In this document: positions 17,745-26,535 of the stretch, piece after piece
How the letters are laid out: every line of letters starts with the position of its first letter
Position numbering within the stretch: the first letter of the stretch is position 1
Assembly: GCF_030623445.1 (NCBI RefSeq)
Contig: NZ_CP130613.1
Coordinates: 372,001 to 436,000 of the forward strand
Origin: Pseudogemmatithrix spongiicola
Lineage (GTDB): Bacteria; Gemmatimonadota; Gemmatimonadetes; Gemmatimonadales; Gemmatimonadaceae
Reading direction: 5' to 3'
Length of the DNA: 64,000 bases
The notes under the pieces: model-generated
Database searches by the model: none
What the model was told of the DNA's origin: nothing
The model's input: the letters and a program-made list of their open reading frames with translations, nothing else
Made by a program: the position numbers and the translations under genes

Positions 17745-19234
17745 GTGCCGCTGCGCATCCGTTGCACGCGCTGGGTGCTGGCGCTGTCCCACGGTGTCCG
17801 GGGCTCTTGCATCACACGCTCGACGTCCTCGAGTTCACGCGGAACCAGCGCACTCGGGCGCTCGACGCCGCGCGCCGTGACGAGGTAGTCGTCCTCGATG
17901 CGCACGCCGATGCCCTTGTAGCGTTCGAAGGCCTGTGCCGTCCGGCGCAGGTAGGCCTCGTTGTCCGGCGTGCGCGGCAGGATCTGCGGCAGGTTCTCAC
18001 GCACGTAGATGCCGGGCTCGATCGTGAACGCGCTGCCGACACCGATTGCCGACTGCTCGTACTGATCCGGGTCGTGGACGTCGAGGCCGATGCCGTGGCC
18101 GAGCCCGTGCATGTAGAACAGGGCGAGCTGCGGGCAGCGGCGCGGACGCTGCGCGCTGCCGCAGTCGTAGGTCGCGTTCGGGGAGTCCATGAGACCGAGC
18201 CGCGTGAGGCCCTGCGCGAGGGTGTTCGCTGCGGCGGTCGTGAGCGACTGCCAACGTGCGCCGGGTTCGATCAACCGTTCCGCGGCCTTCTGTGCGGCCA
18301 GCACCACGTCGTAGATGTCGCGCTGGGCGGGCGAGAAGCGTCCGCTCACGGGAATCGTCCGGGTGATGTCGGCGGAATAGCCGTCGAACTGCGTCGCCAT
18401 GTCCATGACGACCACGTCGCCGGCCTGCGTCACCCGCGTGTTCACGTTGTAGTGCAGCGTCGTCGCGTTGGGACCGGAGCCGACAATCGAGCCGTAGCCC
18501 GGCACGTCACCGGACTCCCGGCGCCACACCGCCTCGGCTGCCGCCTGCAACTCCCATTCGCCGACGCCAGGCTGCGCCAGCGCGAAGGCGGCGAGATGCC
18601 CACGAGCGCTGATCTCGGCGGCGATGCGCAGGCGCTCGAGCTCGGCCTCGGATTTCCTGCCGCGCAGCCGCGCCACGGCGCCCGTGCCGTCTTCGATGCG
18701 CGCCGTCGGAAACGATGCCTTGAGCGCATTCACGTACTGTTCATGCGCCGAGAGCGTGGTTGGACCGCCGAAGAAGTCGCCGACCACGTAGAGCCGGATG
18801 TCGCCGCGCAGCACCGAGTCCACGGCATTGCGCAGCTCCGCGACGTCGCGCCCTTGCATGCCGGTGGCCGGCCCGACGCCATCCACGCCAAGCCGGGCGC
18901 CGGTCCAGACTTCCTGCGCGGGGTCGCGCGGACTCACGAAGAGCGTCGCGCGGATGCTGCCGTTGACGCGGGCGAGCAGCAGCGCCGCGTCGGGTTCACG
19001 GAAGCCCGTCAGATAATAGAAGGGCCGCGACTGCGACCACGGCAGGTAGTCCTGCGCCGCCTCTGGCGCCGCGAGCACCAAGACCGCGCCGTCGTCGAGA
19101 CGCGCAACCAGCGCCTCGCGGCGCGCGGCGAACTCCGCCTGCGCAATCTGGGCGTCCAGCGGAGCCGCAAGCGGCGTCGCCGGAAGCGCTGCGGCGAGGA
19201 GCAGCGCGGAGAAGGCAAATCCAATGAGGCGCAT
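17738..19234 (-). CDS. exported M24 Xaa-Pro aminopeptidase (aminopeptidase P family)
   Basis: About 498 aa from the ATG at 19234, which starts a signal-like hydrophobic stretch (MRLIGFAFSALLLAAALPAT). An N-terminal creatinase-like domain is followed by the M24 pita-bread domain. Metal ligands are visible: VVVMDMATQFDGYSADITRT (two Asp), MHGLGHGIGLDVHD (His), FTIEPGIYV (Glu) and GVRIEDDYLVT (Glu). Aminopeptidase P removes the first residue from peptides with proline in position two. Most bacterial forms are cytoplasmic, so the export signal here is notable and fits the many other exported peptidases nearby. It is divergent from the M14 gene, with about 105 bp between the starts. Confidence 0.92.
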   Translation of the reverse strand: MRLIGFAFSALLLAAALPATPLAAPLDAQIAQAEFAARREALVARLDDGAVLVLAAPEAAQDYLPWSQSRPFYYLTGFREPDAALLLARVNGSIRATLFVSPRDPAQEVWTGARLGVDGVGPATGMQGRDVAELRNAVDSVLRGDIRLYVVGDFFGGPTTLSAHEQYVNALKASFPTARIEDGTGAVARLRGRKSEAELERLRIAAEISARGHLAAFALAQPGVGEWELQAAAEAVWRRESGDVPGYGSIVGSGPNATTLHYNVNTRVTQAGDVVVMDMATQFDGYSADITRTIPVSGRFSPAQRDIYDVVLAAQKAAERLIEPGARWQSLTTAAANTLAQGLTRLGLMDSPNATYDCGSAQRPRRCPQLALFYMHGLGHGIGLDVHDPDQYEQSAIGVGSAFTIEPGIYVRENLPQILPRTPDNEAYLRRTAQAFERYKGIGVRIEDDYLVTARGVERPSALVPRELEDVERVMQEPRTPWDSASTQRVQRMRSGTP

Positions 19235-19339
19235 CGTGTCGTGCGAAGTGTGTCGGGGAAATCTAGGCGTCCCCAACGTACCCCGCGCCGGCCGCGTAGG
19301 TTTAGGCTAGCCCTTCACTCCCACCTGGAGTCGTTCGCG

Positions 19340-22129
19340 ATGTCTTGGCGTTCCTTGGCTTTCGCCCTTCCGTTCACGGCGGTCGCCGCCCTTCCGTTGG
19401 CCGCGCAGCAGCCGCGGCTGACCTCGCCGGAGCAGTTCTTCGGCCACCAGATCGGCGCCGACTACGTGCTCCCCAACTACAGCAAGTTCCACGAGTACTG
19501 GATCCGCCTCGCCAACGAGTCGGACCGCATGGAGCTCGACACCATCGGGCTCACGGCCGAGGGTCGCCCGCAGATCATGGCGATCGTCTCCAGCCCCGAG
19601 AACCTCCGCAACAAGGAGCGCTACCGGCAGATCGCTGAGCGACTCGCGCGCGCCGAGGGCGTGACGGCGGAGCAGGCCCGGCAGCTGGCCCGCGAGGGCA
19701 AGGGCATCGTCTGGATCGACGGCGGCCTGCACGCCACCGAGGTGCTGGGTGCGCAGCAGCTGATCGAGACCAACTGGCAGCTGGTGAGCGGGCAGGACGA
19801 CGAGACGAAGCGCTTCCTCGATGACCTGATCATCGTGATGGTGCACGCCAATCCCGACGGCATGGAGCTGGTGAGCGACTGGTACATGCGCAATCCGGAT
19901 CCGCGCCGTCGGACGTACAACAACATCCCGCGCCTGTACCAGAAGTACATCGGGCACGACAACAACCGCGACTTCTACCTCGCGGCGCAGCCGGAGTCCG
20001 AGAACCTGAACCGCGTGCTGTACACCGAGTGGTATCCGCAGGTGATGTACAACCATCACCAGACGGGTCCGGCCGGCACGGTGATGTTCGCGCCACCGTT
20101 CCGCGATCCGATGAACTTCAACATCCACCCGTTGATCAAGACGGGCCTCGATGTGGTCGGCGGCGCGATGCACAACCGCTTCGTGCTCGAGGAGAAGGGC
20201 GGTGTCGTGATGCGTTCCGGCGCCGGCTATTCCACGTGGTGGAACGGCGGCCTGCGTACGACGGTGTATTTCCACAACATGATCGGCTTGCTCACCGAGA
20301 CGATCGGGACGCCGTCGGGCATGGAGATCCCGTTCATCGCCAGCCGGCAGATCGCCAGCGCCGACCTGCCGCTGCCCGTGCAGCCGGGTCCGTGGAAGTT
20401 CCGCTCGTCGGTCGAGTACTCGGTGACCGCCAACAAGGCCGTGCTGGACGTCGTCTCGCGCAACCGCGAGCACTTCCTGTTCAACATCTGGAAGATGGGC
20501 AACGACCGCATCGAGCAGGGCAACCGTGACAGCTGGACCATCTGGCCGAAGCGCAACGCGGCCGTGGCCGCGCGCATCGACGCGGAGAACCGCCAGCGCC
20601 GTTCGCAGCAGCAGGCCGACAACCCGATGGCCTTCCTCGGCGGCTTCGGCAATGCCGCGCAGCAGCGCACCGGCGAAGCGGCGCAGCAGATGATGGCCGC
20701 GATGAAGTCGCCGGAGAACCGCGATCCGCGTGCGTACATCATCCCGGCCAACCAGCGCGACTTCCCGACGGCCGTGCGCTTCATCGTGGCGCTGCAGAAG
20801 GCCGGCATCGACGTGCATCGCGCGACGGCGGCCTTCTCGCACGGCGGCAAGCAGTACCCGGCCGGCTCGTACGTGGTAAAGGTCGGCCAGGCCTTCGGTG
20901 CCCACGTGCTCGACATGTTCGAGGCGCAGGATCACCCGAACGACTTCCGCGTGCCCGGTGGCCCGCCGACGCCGCCCTACGACAACGCCGGCTGGACGCT
21001 GGCGATGCAGATGGGCGTGGTCTACGACCGCGTGCTCGACAACCTCACGGGTCCGTTCGAGAAGATCGCGCCGACCAACCGCGTGCGTCCGGCGGCCGGC
21101 ACGGTGGCGAGCGCGAACGTGTGGCATCTCTCCGGCGCGCACAACGATGCGTTCATCGTCGTGAACCGTCTGCTCAAGGCCAACCAGATGGTGCTGCGCA
21201 AGCCGGACGGCACCTGGGTGATCCCGGCCACCGCCGGCAGCCGCCCGATCGTACAGCGCGCGGCCACTGAACTTGGCCTGTCGTTCACCAGCGGCAACAA
21301 CACCGGTGCCACCGCCGTGCGTCCGATGCGCATCGGCCTGTGGGATCGCTTCGGCGGCTCGATGCCCAGCGGCTGGACGCGCTGGCTGCTCGAGCAGTAC
21401 GAGTTCCCGTTCACGGTCGTGTATCCGCAGGAACTCGACGCGGGCAATCTGAACGCCAAGTACGACGCGCTCCTCTTCGTCGACGGTGCGATCCCGGCGT
21501 ACCGCAGCGGCCCCGCCGCGGCCGGCGCGCAGGGCCAGGGTGGCCCCGGACAGCAGGGCGGTGCAGGGGCTGCGGACGCGATTCCGGCCGAGTTCCGCGG
21601 CTGGCTCGGCAACGTCACGCAGGACCGCACGGTCCCGCAGCTCAAGCAGTTCGCCGAGAACGGCGGCACGATCATCACGATCGGCAGCTCGACCAACATC
21701 GCGCAGCACTTCGGGCTGCCGATGAGCAACCATCTCGTGGAGCGCATGCCCACGGGCGAGGAGCGTGAACTCGGCAGCGAGAAGTTCTACGTGCCGGGCT
21801 CGCTGCTGGAGGTCGCGGTCGACAGCACCACGGCGGCCGGTCGCGGCATGACCTCGCGCGCGATCGTCATGTACGACAACTCGCCCGTGTTCCGCCTTGC
21901 GCCGGATGCGCAGGCCAAGGGCGTGACGCCGATCGCGTGGTTCGACACCCCGAACGCCCTGCGCAGCGGCTGGGCCTGGGGTGAGACGTATCTCGAGGGT
22001 GGCGTGGCCGCCGCGGACGCCCGCGTGGGCCGTGGTATGGTGCGCTTGATCGGCCCCGAGGCGTTGTTCCGTGCGCAGCCGCACGGGACCTTCAAGCTGG
22101 TGTTCAACGGGTTGATCGGGACGCGCTGA
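19340..22129 (+). CDS. secreted M14-family zinc carboxypeptidase with C-terminal amidotransferase-like domain
   Basis: About 929 aa from ATG 19340, preceded by TGGAG. The first residues (MSWRSLAFALPFTAVAALPL, cleavage near AAQQ) are a signal peptide. The M14 domain carries the first zinc pair in DGGLHATEV (HxxE), HANPDGMELVSDWYMRNPDP and GHDNNRDFY (substrate Asn/Arg region), and MYNHHQTG for the later His. The second half contains an alpha/beta region that begins MRIGLWDRFGGSMPSGW and resembles class I glutamine-amidotransferase/DJ-1 folds. The enzyme should trim C-terminal residues of peptides outside the cytoplasm. Length is far above the 300-400 aa of simple M14 enzymes because of this extra domain. 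Heptad repeats begin 4 bp after its stop. Confidence 0.9.
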   Translation: MSWRSLAFALPFTAVAALPLAAQQPRLTSPEQFFGHQIGADYVLPNYSKFHEYWIRLANESDRMELDTIGLTAEGRPQIMAIVSSPENLRNKERYRQIAERLARAEGVTAEQARQLAREGKGIVWIDGGLHATEVLGAQQLIETNWQLVSGQDDETKRFLDDLIIVMVHANPDGMELVSDWYMRNPDPRRRTYNNIPRLYQKYIGHDNNRDFYLAAQPESENLNRVLYTEWYPQVMYNHHQTGPAGTVMFAPPFRDPMNFNIHPLIKTGLDVVGGAMHNRFVLEEKGGVVMRSGAGYSTWWNGGLRTTVYFHNMIGLLTETIGTPSGMEIPFIASRQIASADLPLPVQPGPWKFRSSVEYSVTANKAVLDVVSRNREHFLFNIWKMGNDRIEQGNRDSWTIWPKRNAAVAARIDAENRQRRSQQQADNPMAFLGGFGNAAQQRTGEAAQQMMAAMKSPENRDPRAYIIPANQRDFPTAVRFIVALQKAGIDVHRATAAFSHGGKQYPAGSYVVKVGQAFGAHVLDMFEAQDHPNDFRVPGGPPTPPYDNAGWTLAMQMGVVYDRVLDNLTGPFEKIAPTNRVRPAAGTVASANVWHLSGAHNDAFIVVNRLLKANQMVLRKPDGTWVIPATAGSRPIVQRAATELGLSFTSGNNTGATAVRPMRIGLWDRFGGSMPSGWTRWLLEQYEFPFTVVYPQELDAGNLNAKYDALLFVDGAIPAYRSGPAAAGAQGQGGPGQQGGAGAADAIPAEFRGWLGNVTQDRTVPQLKQFAENGGTIITIGSSTNIAQHFGLPMSNHLVERMPTGEERELGSEKFYVPGSLLEVAVDSTTAAGRGMTSRAIVMYDNSPVFRLAPDAQAKGVTPIAWFDTPNALRSGWAWGETYLEGGVAAADARVGRGMVRLIGPEALFRAQPHGTFKLVFNGLIGTR

Positions 22130-22133
22130 GGCA

Positions 22134-22182
22134 GGGTGAAGGGTGAAGGGTGAAAGGTGAAGGGTGAACGGTGAACGGCGGA
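22134..22182. repeat. tandem 7-nt repeat, element A (GGGTGAA units)
   Basis: Seven consecutive 7-nt units start 4 bp after the M14 stop: GGGTGAA three times, AGGTGAA, GGGTGAA, CGGTGAA and CGGCGGA. Read in another phase this is GAAG plus three variable bases. The last two units enter the left arm of the following hairpin. It is one of four such elements in the window. Confidence 0.85.
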
Positions 22183-22208
22183 GGGAGCGAAAGCTTCCTC
22201 CGCCGTTC
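22173..22208 (+). terminator. 16-bp hairpin with GAAA tetraloop after the M14 gene
   Basis: The left arm GAACGGCGGAGGGAGC (22173-22188) pairs with GCTTCCTCCGCCGTTC (22193-22208) with one G-U pair, closing a GAAA loop of the stable GNRA type. Only scattered T residues follow (CGTTCGTTCGAT). It probably ends or protects the M14 transcript, and it separates that gene from the symporter pair. Confidence 0.7.
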
Positions 22209-22249
22209 GTTCGATGGGGGTTGGGTGGTGGCCTGCGTATCTTTGGCGG

Positions 22250-22636
22250 ATGCGTAGTTCGCTTTCCATCGCCATTCTCGCGGCAGGTGCCCTCGCGGTT
22301 GCGGCGGCGTATGCGTTGACGCTTCTCGCCGCCGTGCCGGCGATGGCGCCGTGGTTGCTCGCGACGGGGGCTGTGCTCGTGCTCACGGGACTCGGACTGC
22401 TCGGCGCGGGCCCGCGTGCGCCGCGCCTAGCGGCGGCAGTGCTCGTTGCCTGCGGCTGTACGCTGCTTGGCTTCTGTGTCGCGCTGACCATGACGCCGCA
22501 CGCGGCCAATGGTCCCTTGCTCTTCGGATTGCCGCGTGCCACGGCCTTGATGCTCCTGCTCACGGGTGGCATCCCGCTCGTGTTGCTGCCGCTGGCATAC
22601 GCGTGGGCGTTTCCGCGTGAGGTCGAGTCCAAGTGA
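22250..22636 (+). CDS. small membrane protein coupled to sodium/solute symporter, 128 aa
   Basis: From ATG 22250 the protein has four hydrophobic segments: SLSIAILAAGALAVAAAYALT, WLLATGAVLVLTGLGLL, AAAVLVACGCTLLGFCVAL and ALMLLLTGGIPLVLLPLAYAW. Its stop overlaps the GTG start of the symporter gene by 4 bp (GTGA), so they are translated together. Several SSS-family symporters are encoded beside a short membrane partner (for example DUF485- or DUF4212-type proteins). This protein could play that part, although I cannot assign it to one of those families. No signal peptide cleavage site is evident. Confidence 0.72.
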   Translation: MRSSLSIAILAAGALAVAAAYALTLLAAVPAMAPWLLATGAVLVLTGLGLLGAGPRAPRLAAAVLVACGCTLLGFCVALTMTPHAANGPLLFGLPRATALMLLLTGGIPLVLLPLAYAWAFPREVESK

Positions 22637-24081
22637 TTCTCACTGTGGGCATCGCCTACTTCGCCGCCTGCGCCCTGATCGGTTGGCTCGCTGCACGGCG
22701 TACGAAGTCCGCTGAGGATTTCTTCCTCGCCGGCCGCTCGGTGGGACTGCTGCCCTTCGCCATCGCGGCGATGGCGACGACACTCTCGGGGTTCTCGTTC
22801 ATCGGTGGACCGGGGCTGGTCTACTCGATTGGCCTCACCGCGCTGTTCATCATCTTGCCGGCGGCGCTCACGAACACCTACGGCGCGCTGGTGCTCGGTG
22901 CGCGCATGCGCGCCCTCGGCGAGCAGCATGCATTGATGACCGTGCCGGACGTTCTCGCGCTGCGCTACGGCTCGCGCGCGGTGCAGGGCTGGAGCGCGGT
23001 CGCGATCCTGGTGGGTGTCGTCGGATACCTCGGCACCAACGTGCTCGCCCTCGGGCTCGTGGTGCGCGCCCTGTTCGGCCTTGAGCTCACGGCGGCGCTG
23101 TGGATCGGCACCGCCGTGCTCATCGCCTACTCGGCGAGCGGCGGCATCCTCGCGGGTATCTGGGTGGATGTTTTCCAAGGTGCGTTGATGGCCATTGCGA
23201 GCAGCATCGTCTTTGTATTCGCACTGGATTCAGGCAACGGACTCGCCGCCATCACGCGGGCAATCGAAACGGTCAACCCTGCGCTCGTCGGCCCCTGGGG
23301 CGCGCGCGGGGCGATGGTCGCGCTGAGCTTCTTCTTCGTCTTTGCCGTCGGCTCGCTGGGCCAGCCGCATATCGCGCACAAGTATTTCATGCTCAAGGAT
23401 GCGCGGCGCCTGCGCTGGTATCCTGCGCTGATGACTGTTGCGATGATCCTCGCGCAGCTGCTCTTCGTGGGCGTCGGGCTTGCCGTGAAGGCGCTGGTCG
23501 CACGTGGCGAGATGCCCGCGCTCGCCACCGCTGACGATGCGACGCCGCAGTTCTTGCTGCGCTACGTACCGGAGTTCGTGAGTGCCCTCGTCTTCGCCGG
23601 CGTCGCCGCGGCGATCATGAGCACGGTCAACAGCTTCTTGAACATCGGTGCCGCCGCCATCACGCGCGATATCCCCAAGGCCCTCGGCCGGACACTCGAC
23701 GCCACGCAGGGACTTCGCAGCGCACGCCTGTGGACCGTCACCCTCGCTGTCATGGGAGCCGTCACCGCGCAACTCAGCGGCACGCTCGTCGCGTTCCTCG
23801 GCATCTTCGGCTACGGCCTCTTCGCGAGCACGCTGGTGCCCGCACTCGCCATCGGCCTCACCTGGGAGCACGGCACCAAGCAGGCAGCCCTCGCCAGCAT
23901 CCTCACCGGCCTCGTACTCACACTCGCCCTCGAGACCGCCGCCTACGCCAAGCTCATCAGCCTCCCCACCGGCGTAACCGTCAGCGGCCTCAGCCTCGTG
24001 ACGAGTATCCTCGTGTACGTCACGGTATCACTCGCCAGCCAACCGACGCGTGAGCGCAGAAGCTCTCAGCTTACAGCTTAG
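22633..24081 (+). CDS. sodium:solute symporter family protein (SSS, TC 2.A.21)
   Basis: The 482-aa protein has about 12-13 hydrophobic segments. It opens with the family pattern AYFAACALIGWLAARRTKSAEDFFLAGRS and continues with AMATTLSGFSFIGGPGLVYSIG and the mid-protein core FAGVAAAIMSTVNSFLNIGAAAITRDI, which contains the conserved Ser-Thr/Asn sodium-site helix. The substrate (sugar, proline, pantothenate, acetate or other) cannot be decided by eye. The GTG start overlaps the stop of the small membrane protein. The last codons run into tandem AGCTNNN heptads, so the C-terminal residues SSQLTA are encoded by that repeat. It converges with the acyl-CoA dehydrogenase gene. Confidence 0.9.
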   Translation: MILTVGIAYFAACALIGWLAARRTKSAEDFFLAGRSVGLLPFAIAAMATTLSGFSFIGGPGLVYSIGLTALFIILPAALTNTYGALVLGARMRALGEQHALMTVPDVLALRYGSRAVQGWSAVAILVGVVGYLGTNVLALGLVVRALFGLELTAALWIGTAVLIAYSASGGILAGIWVDVFQGALMAIASSIVFVFALDSGNGLAAITRAIETVNPALVGPWGARGAMVALSFFFVFAVGSLGQPHIAHKYFMLKDARRLRWYPALMTVAMILAQLLFVGVGLAVKALVARGEMPALATADDATPQFLLRYVPEFVSALVFAGVAAAIMSTVNSFLNIGAAAITRDIPKALGRTLDATQGLRSARLWTVTLAVMGAVTAQLSGTLVAFLGIFGYGLFASTLVPALAIGLTWEHGTKQAALASILTGLVLTLALETAAYAKLISLPTGVTVSGLSLVTSILVYVTVSLASQPTRERRSSQLTA

Positions 24082-24095
24082 AGCTCACAGCTGCC
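24061..24095. repeat. tandem 7-nt repeat, element B (AGCTNNN units)
   Basis: Five units: AGCTCTC, AGCTTAC, AGCTTAG, AGCTCAC, AGCTGCC. The symporter TAG stop (24079-24081) lies inside the third unit, and the element ends 7 bp before the stop of the convergent acyl-CoA dehydrogenase. AGCTCT (24061-24066) can pair with AGAGCT (24080-24085). Units AGCTTAC and AGCTTAG recur in element D at 47.7 kb on the other strand. Confidence 0.8.
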
Positions 24096-24101
24096 GTTCA
24101 G

Positions 24102-25277
24102 TTACTTCAGCAAGCCTTTCGCAATCGTCGACAACTGCATGTTCGACGTCCCCTCATAGATCGTCCCGATCTTCGCATCGCGATAGAACTTCTCCGCGGG
24201 ATAATCCTTCGTATAGCCGTACCCGCCGAAGAGTTCGAGGCTCAGCGACGTCACGCGCTCGGCGACCTGCGACGAATACAGCTTCGCCATCGCGCCAGCC
24301 TGCGCGATATCCTCGCCGGCGTCACGCAGCCGCGCCGAGTTGTAGACCATGAGTCGCGCGGCTTCGAGTTCGGTCGCGGCCTGCGCGAGCTGGAACTGGA
24401 TGCCCTGGAACTCGGCCAGCGACTTCCCGAACTGCTGCCGCTCCTTCACGTAGGCCACCGCGGCGTCGAGCGCACCCTGCGCCACGCCGATCATCTGCGC
24501 CCCGATGCCGATGCGTCCTTCGTTCAGCGTCTCGATGGCGATCTTGTAGCCCTGGCCGACGGGGCCGAGCACGTTGAAGTCGGGGACGAACACATCCTCG
24601 AGAATCAGCTCGGTCGTGCTCGAGGCACGGATGCCGAGCTTGTCTTCCTTCTTGCCGACGGCGAAGCCCGGCATGTCGCGCTCGACGATGAACGCGGTGA
24701 TGCCCTTGTAGCCCTTCGCCGGGTCAACGGTCGCGAAGAGCACGAAGATGCCCGCCTCGGCGCCGTTGGTGATCCACATCTTGCGACCGTTCAGCTTCCA
24801 GCCGCCGTCCACCTTGGTGGCGCGCGTCTGCAGGCCGAAGGCATCCGATCCGCTCGACGCCTCCGACAGCGCGTAGGCGCCAACCGTGCCCGAGCACAGC
24901 GCCGGCATCCATTTGTCGAGCTGCTCCTTCGTGCCCGCCGAGAGCAGCGGGTGCGCGACGAGCGTGTTCTGCACGTCCACCATGATCGCGCTCGAGGCGT
25001 CGGCCTTGGAGATCTCCTCCACGGCCAGCGTCACCATCATCACGGAGCCAGCGGCGCCCCCGTGTGATTCGGCGGCTTGGATGCCCATCAGGCCCATCTC
25101 GAAGTAGCCCTTGATGAGCGCCGGGTCGAGCTTGGCTTCGCGCTCCATCTGGGCGATGCGCGGACGCACTTCGCCGTTCACGAACTCGGCGACGGCGGAC
25201 TTGAAGGCCTGTTCGTCCTCGGAAAGCTGCGTGAGGGCGGGGCGGGGAGTCAGGAGATCAGACGACATGTCAGGCAC
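24102..25277 (-). CDS. acyl-CoA dehydrogenase (short/branched-chain type)
   Basis: The 391-aa protein matches the ACAD family throughout. The FAD/substrate region reads AYALSEASSGSDAFGLQTRA, then KMWITNGAEAGIFVLFA, EDVFVPDFNVLG, YVKERQQFGKSLAEFQGIQFQLA, LFGGYGYTKDYPAEKFYRD and KIGTIYEGTSNMQL. The catalytic base Glu in YEGTSN is at the position used by short- and medium-chain enzymes. It oxidises acyl-CoA to enoyl-CoA in the cytoplasm and passes electrons to ETF. The chain-length class is inferred. The start at 25277 has an in-frame ATG three codons later that would change little. No beta-oxidation partners are adjacent. The REC-EAL gene lies 33 bp upstream on the same strand. Confidence 0.92.
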   Translation of the reverse strand: MPDMSSDLLTPRPALTQLSEDEQAFKSAVAEFVNGEVRPRIAQMEREAKLDPALIKGYFEMGLMGIQAAESHGGAAGSVMMVTLAVEEISKADASSAIMVDVQNTLVAHPLLSAGTKEQLDKWMPALCSGTVGAYALSEASSGSDAFGLQTRATKVDGGWKLNGRKMWITNGAEAGIFVLFATVDPAKGYKGITAFIVERDMPGFAVGKKEDKLGIRASSTTELILEDVFVPDFNVLGPVGQGYKIAIETLNEGRIGIGAQMIGVAQGALDAAVAYVKERQQFGKSLAEFQGIQFQLAQAATELEAARLMVYNSARLRDAGEDIAQAGAMAKLYSSQVAERVTSLSLELFGGYGYTKDYPAEKFYRDAKIGTIYEGTSNMQLSTIAKGLLK

Positions 25278-25310
25278 GCGTTGGGGGGATATCGCGGCGC
25301 AGGGCGCCGG

Positions 25311-26465
25311 TCAGATCGGTGGGTCGTTGAAATGCGACGCCGGCATCCCGAACAGGTACCCCTGCAGGAGGTCGGCGCCCAGCGACACGAGCGCATCGCG
25401 CTCGCTGGCCTTCTCGATGCCCTCGGAGATCACCTGCATCTTGAGATCTTCGCAGAGCTGCAGCATCGCGCGGACGACGCGCTGCTTGGTCGGGTTCTCG
25501 TCGATGCCTTCGACGAGCGAGCGGTCGAGCTTCACGATCTCAGGGCTGAGCTGCGTGAAGCTCGAGAGCCCCGCATAGCCGGTGCCGAGGTCGTCCACGG
25601 CGAGGCGATAGCCGAGGAGGCGCAGATCGCGCACGATGTTGCTGATGTCGCCCATCTTCTCGATGCTCGCGCGCTCGGTGATCTCGAGGACGATGCGCTC
25701 CGCGAACGGCGCCAAGGGCGACCCGAGTCCGTGCAGCGAATGGTCGAGCAGGTCGGGCGGGTGCACGTTCACGAACAGCAGACGGCCGTCGGGCAGCGAC
25801 GGCGCGTGCGACGCGATCTTCGTGTAGATGGCCCGCGTGAGTTCGTCGGAGCGTCCGAGCAACGACGCCGTGCCGAGCAGCGCTTCAGGGTGCTCCAGCG
25901 TCGGCTCGGCAGAGCGTACCAGGGCCTCGAAGCCCAACGCGCGGCGCTGCCGCATCGAGACGATCGGGTGGAACACGATGGCGAGGCGGTCGAGCGCTCG
26001 CGTGAACGACGCGTTGAGCGCCTTCTCGTCGTCCACCGGCAGCCCCTGTGCGCCTCGCAGGGCGAAGGCCTCGCGCTTGAGTCGCGCGAGATCCGACAGT
26101 AGCACGGCGCGCGTGACGGCCTCGATCAGCTCTTTCGGGGCGACTGGCTTCAGCAGGTAGCGGTGCGCACCCCAGGCCATCGCATCGATCGCCGTCTGCA
26201 GCGACGGACCGCCCGTGATCAGGATGACGGGTGTGTCGAGGTCCCTCTCGCGAATGGTCCGCAGGAGGTCCAGCCCGCTCATCCCGTCCATGTTGATGTC
26301 GGAGAGGATGGCGCTGTACGTGCGCTCGGCGATCAAGCGCAGCGCGACCTCGCCGGACGGAGCCGGGTCCACCACGAAGCCGGAGCGGCTGAGTAGCATC
26401 GACGACGCCTGCAGCACGGCGGCGTCGTCGTCCACGATCAGGACTCGGCGGTGGTGTTCGGACAT
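25311..26465 (-). CDS. response regulator with EAL (c-di-GMP phosphodiesterase) domain
   Basis: About 384 aa from the ATG at 26465. A REC domain occupies residues 1-125: acidic pair in IVDDD, phosphoacceptor D56 in SDINMDG and the conserved Lys in YLLKPVAP. It is followed by an EAL domain with FEALVR, LLFVNVHP, VLEITERAS, AVDDLGTGYAGLSS, KLDRSLV and VISEGIE. All metal and catalytic Glu/Asp motifs appear present, so an active phosphodiesterase that lowers c-di-GMP upon phosphorylation is likely. No GGDEF domain and no histidine kinase are next to it, so the partner kinase is elsewhere. The protein is soluble and cytoplasmic. It is divergent from the secreted propeller gene across about 70 bp. 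Confidence 0.92.
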   Translation of the reverse strand: MSEHHRRVLIVDDDAAVLQASSMLLSRSGFVVDPAPSGEVALRLIAERTYSAILSDINMDGMSGLDLLRTIRERDLDTPVILITGGPSLQTAIDAMAWGAHRYLLKPVAPKELIEAVTRAVLLSDLARLKREAFALRGAQGLPVDDEKALNASFTRALDRLAIVFHPIVSMRQRRALGFEALVRSAEPTLEHPEALLGTASLLGRSDELTRAIYTKIASHAPSLPDGRLLFVNVHPPDLLDHSLHGLGSPLAPFAERIVLEITERASIEKMGDISNIVRDLRLLGYRLAVDDLGTGYAGLSSFTQLSPEIVKLDRSLVEGIDENPTKQRVVRAMLQLCEDLKMQVISEGIEKASERDALVSLGADLLQGYLFGMPASHFNDPPI

Positions 26466-26535
26466 AGGGCTGAAAGTTAACGCCGGAGGGCCGACTCGGG
26501 CTGGACAGGTCCGGCGCGCCGCGGCATCGTCCCGC

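Noticed and set aside
17762-19339. In-frame upstream extension of the M14 gene of about 500 codons
   Set aside because: The extension is antisense to the M24 gene and lacks protein-like composition. A signal peptide begins at 19340 with a nearby ribosome-binding site.
22134-22182. Heptad arrays considered as CRISPR repeats
   Set aside because: The units are only 7 nt with no unique spacers, and no cas gene is present.
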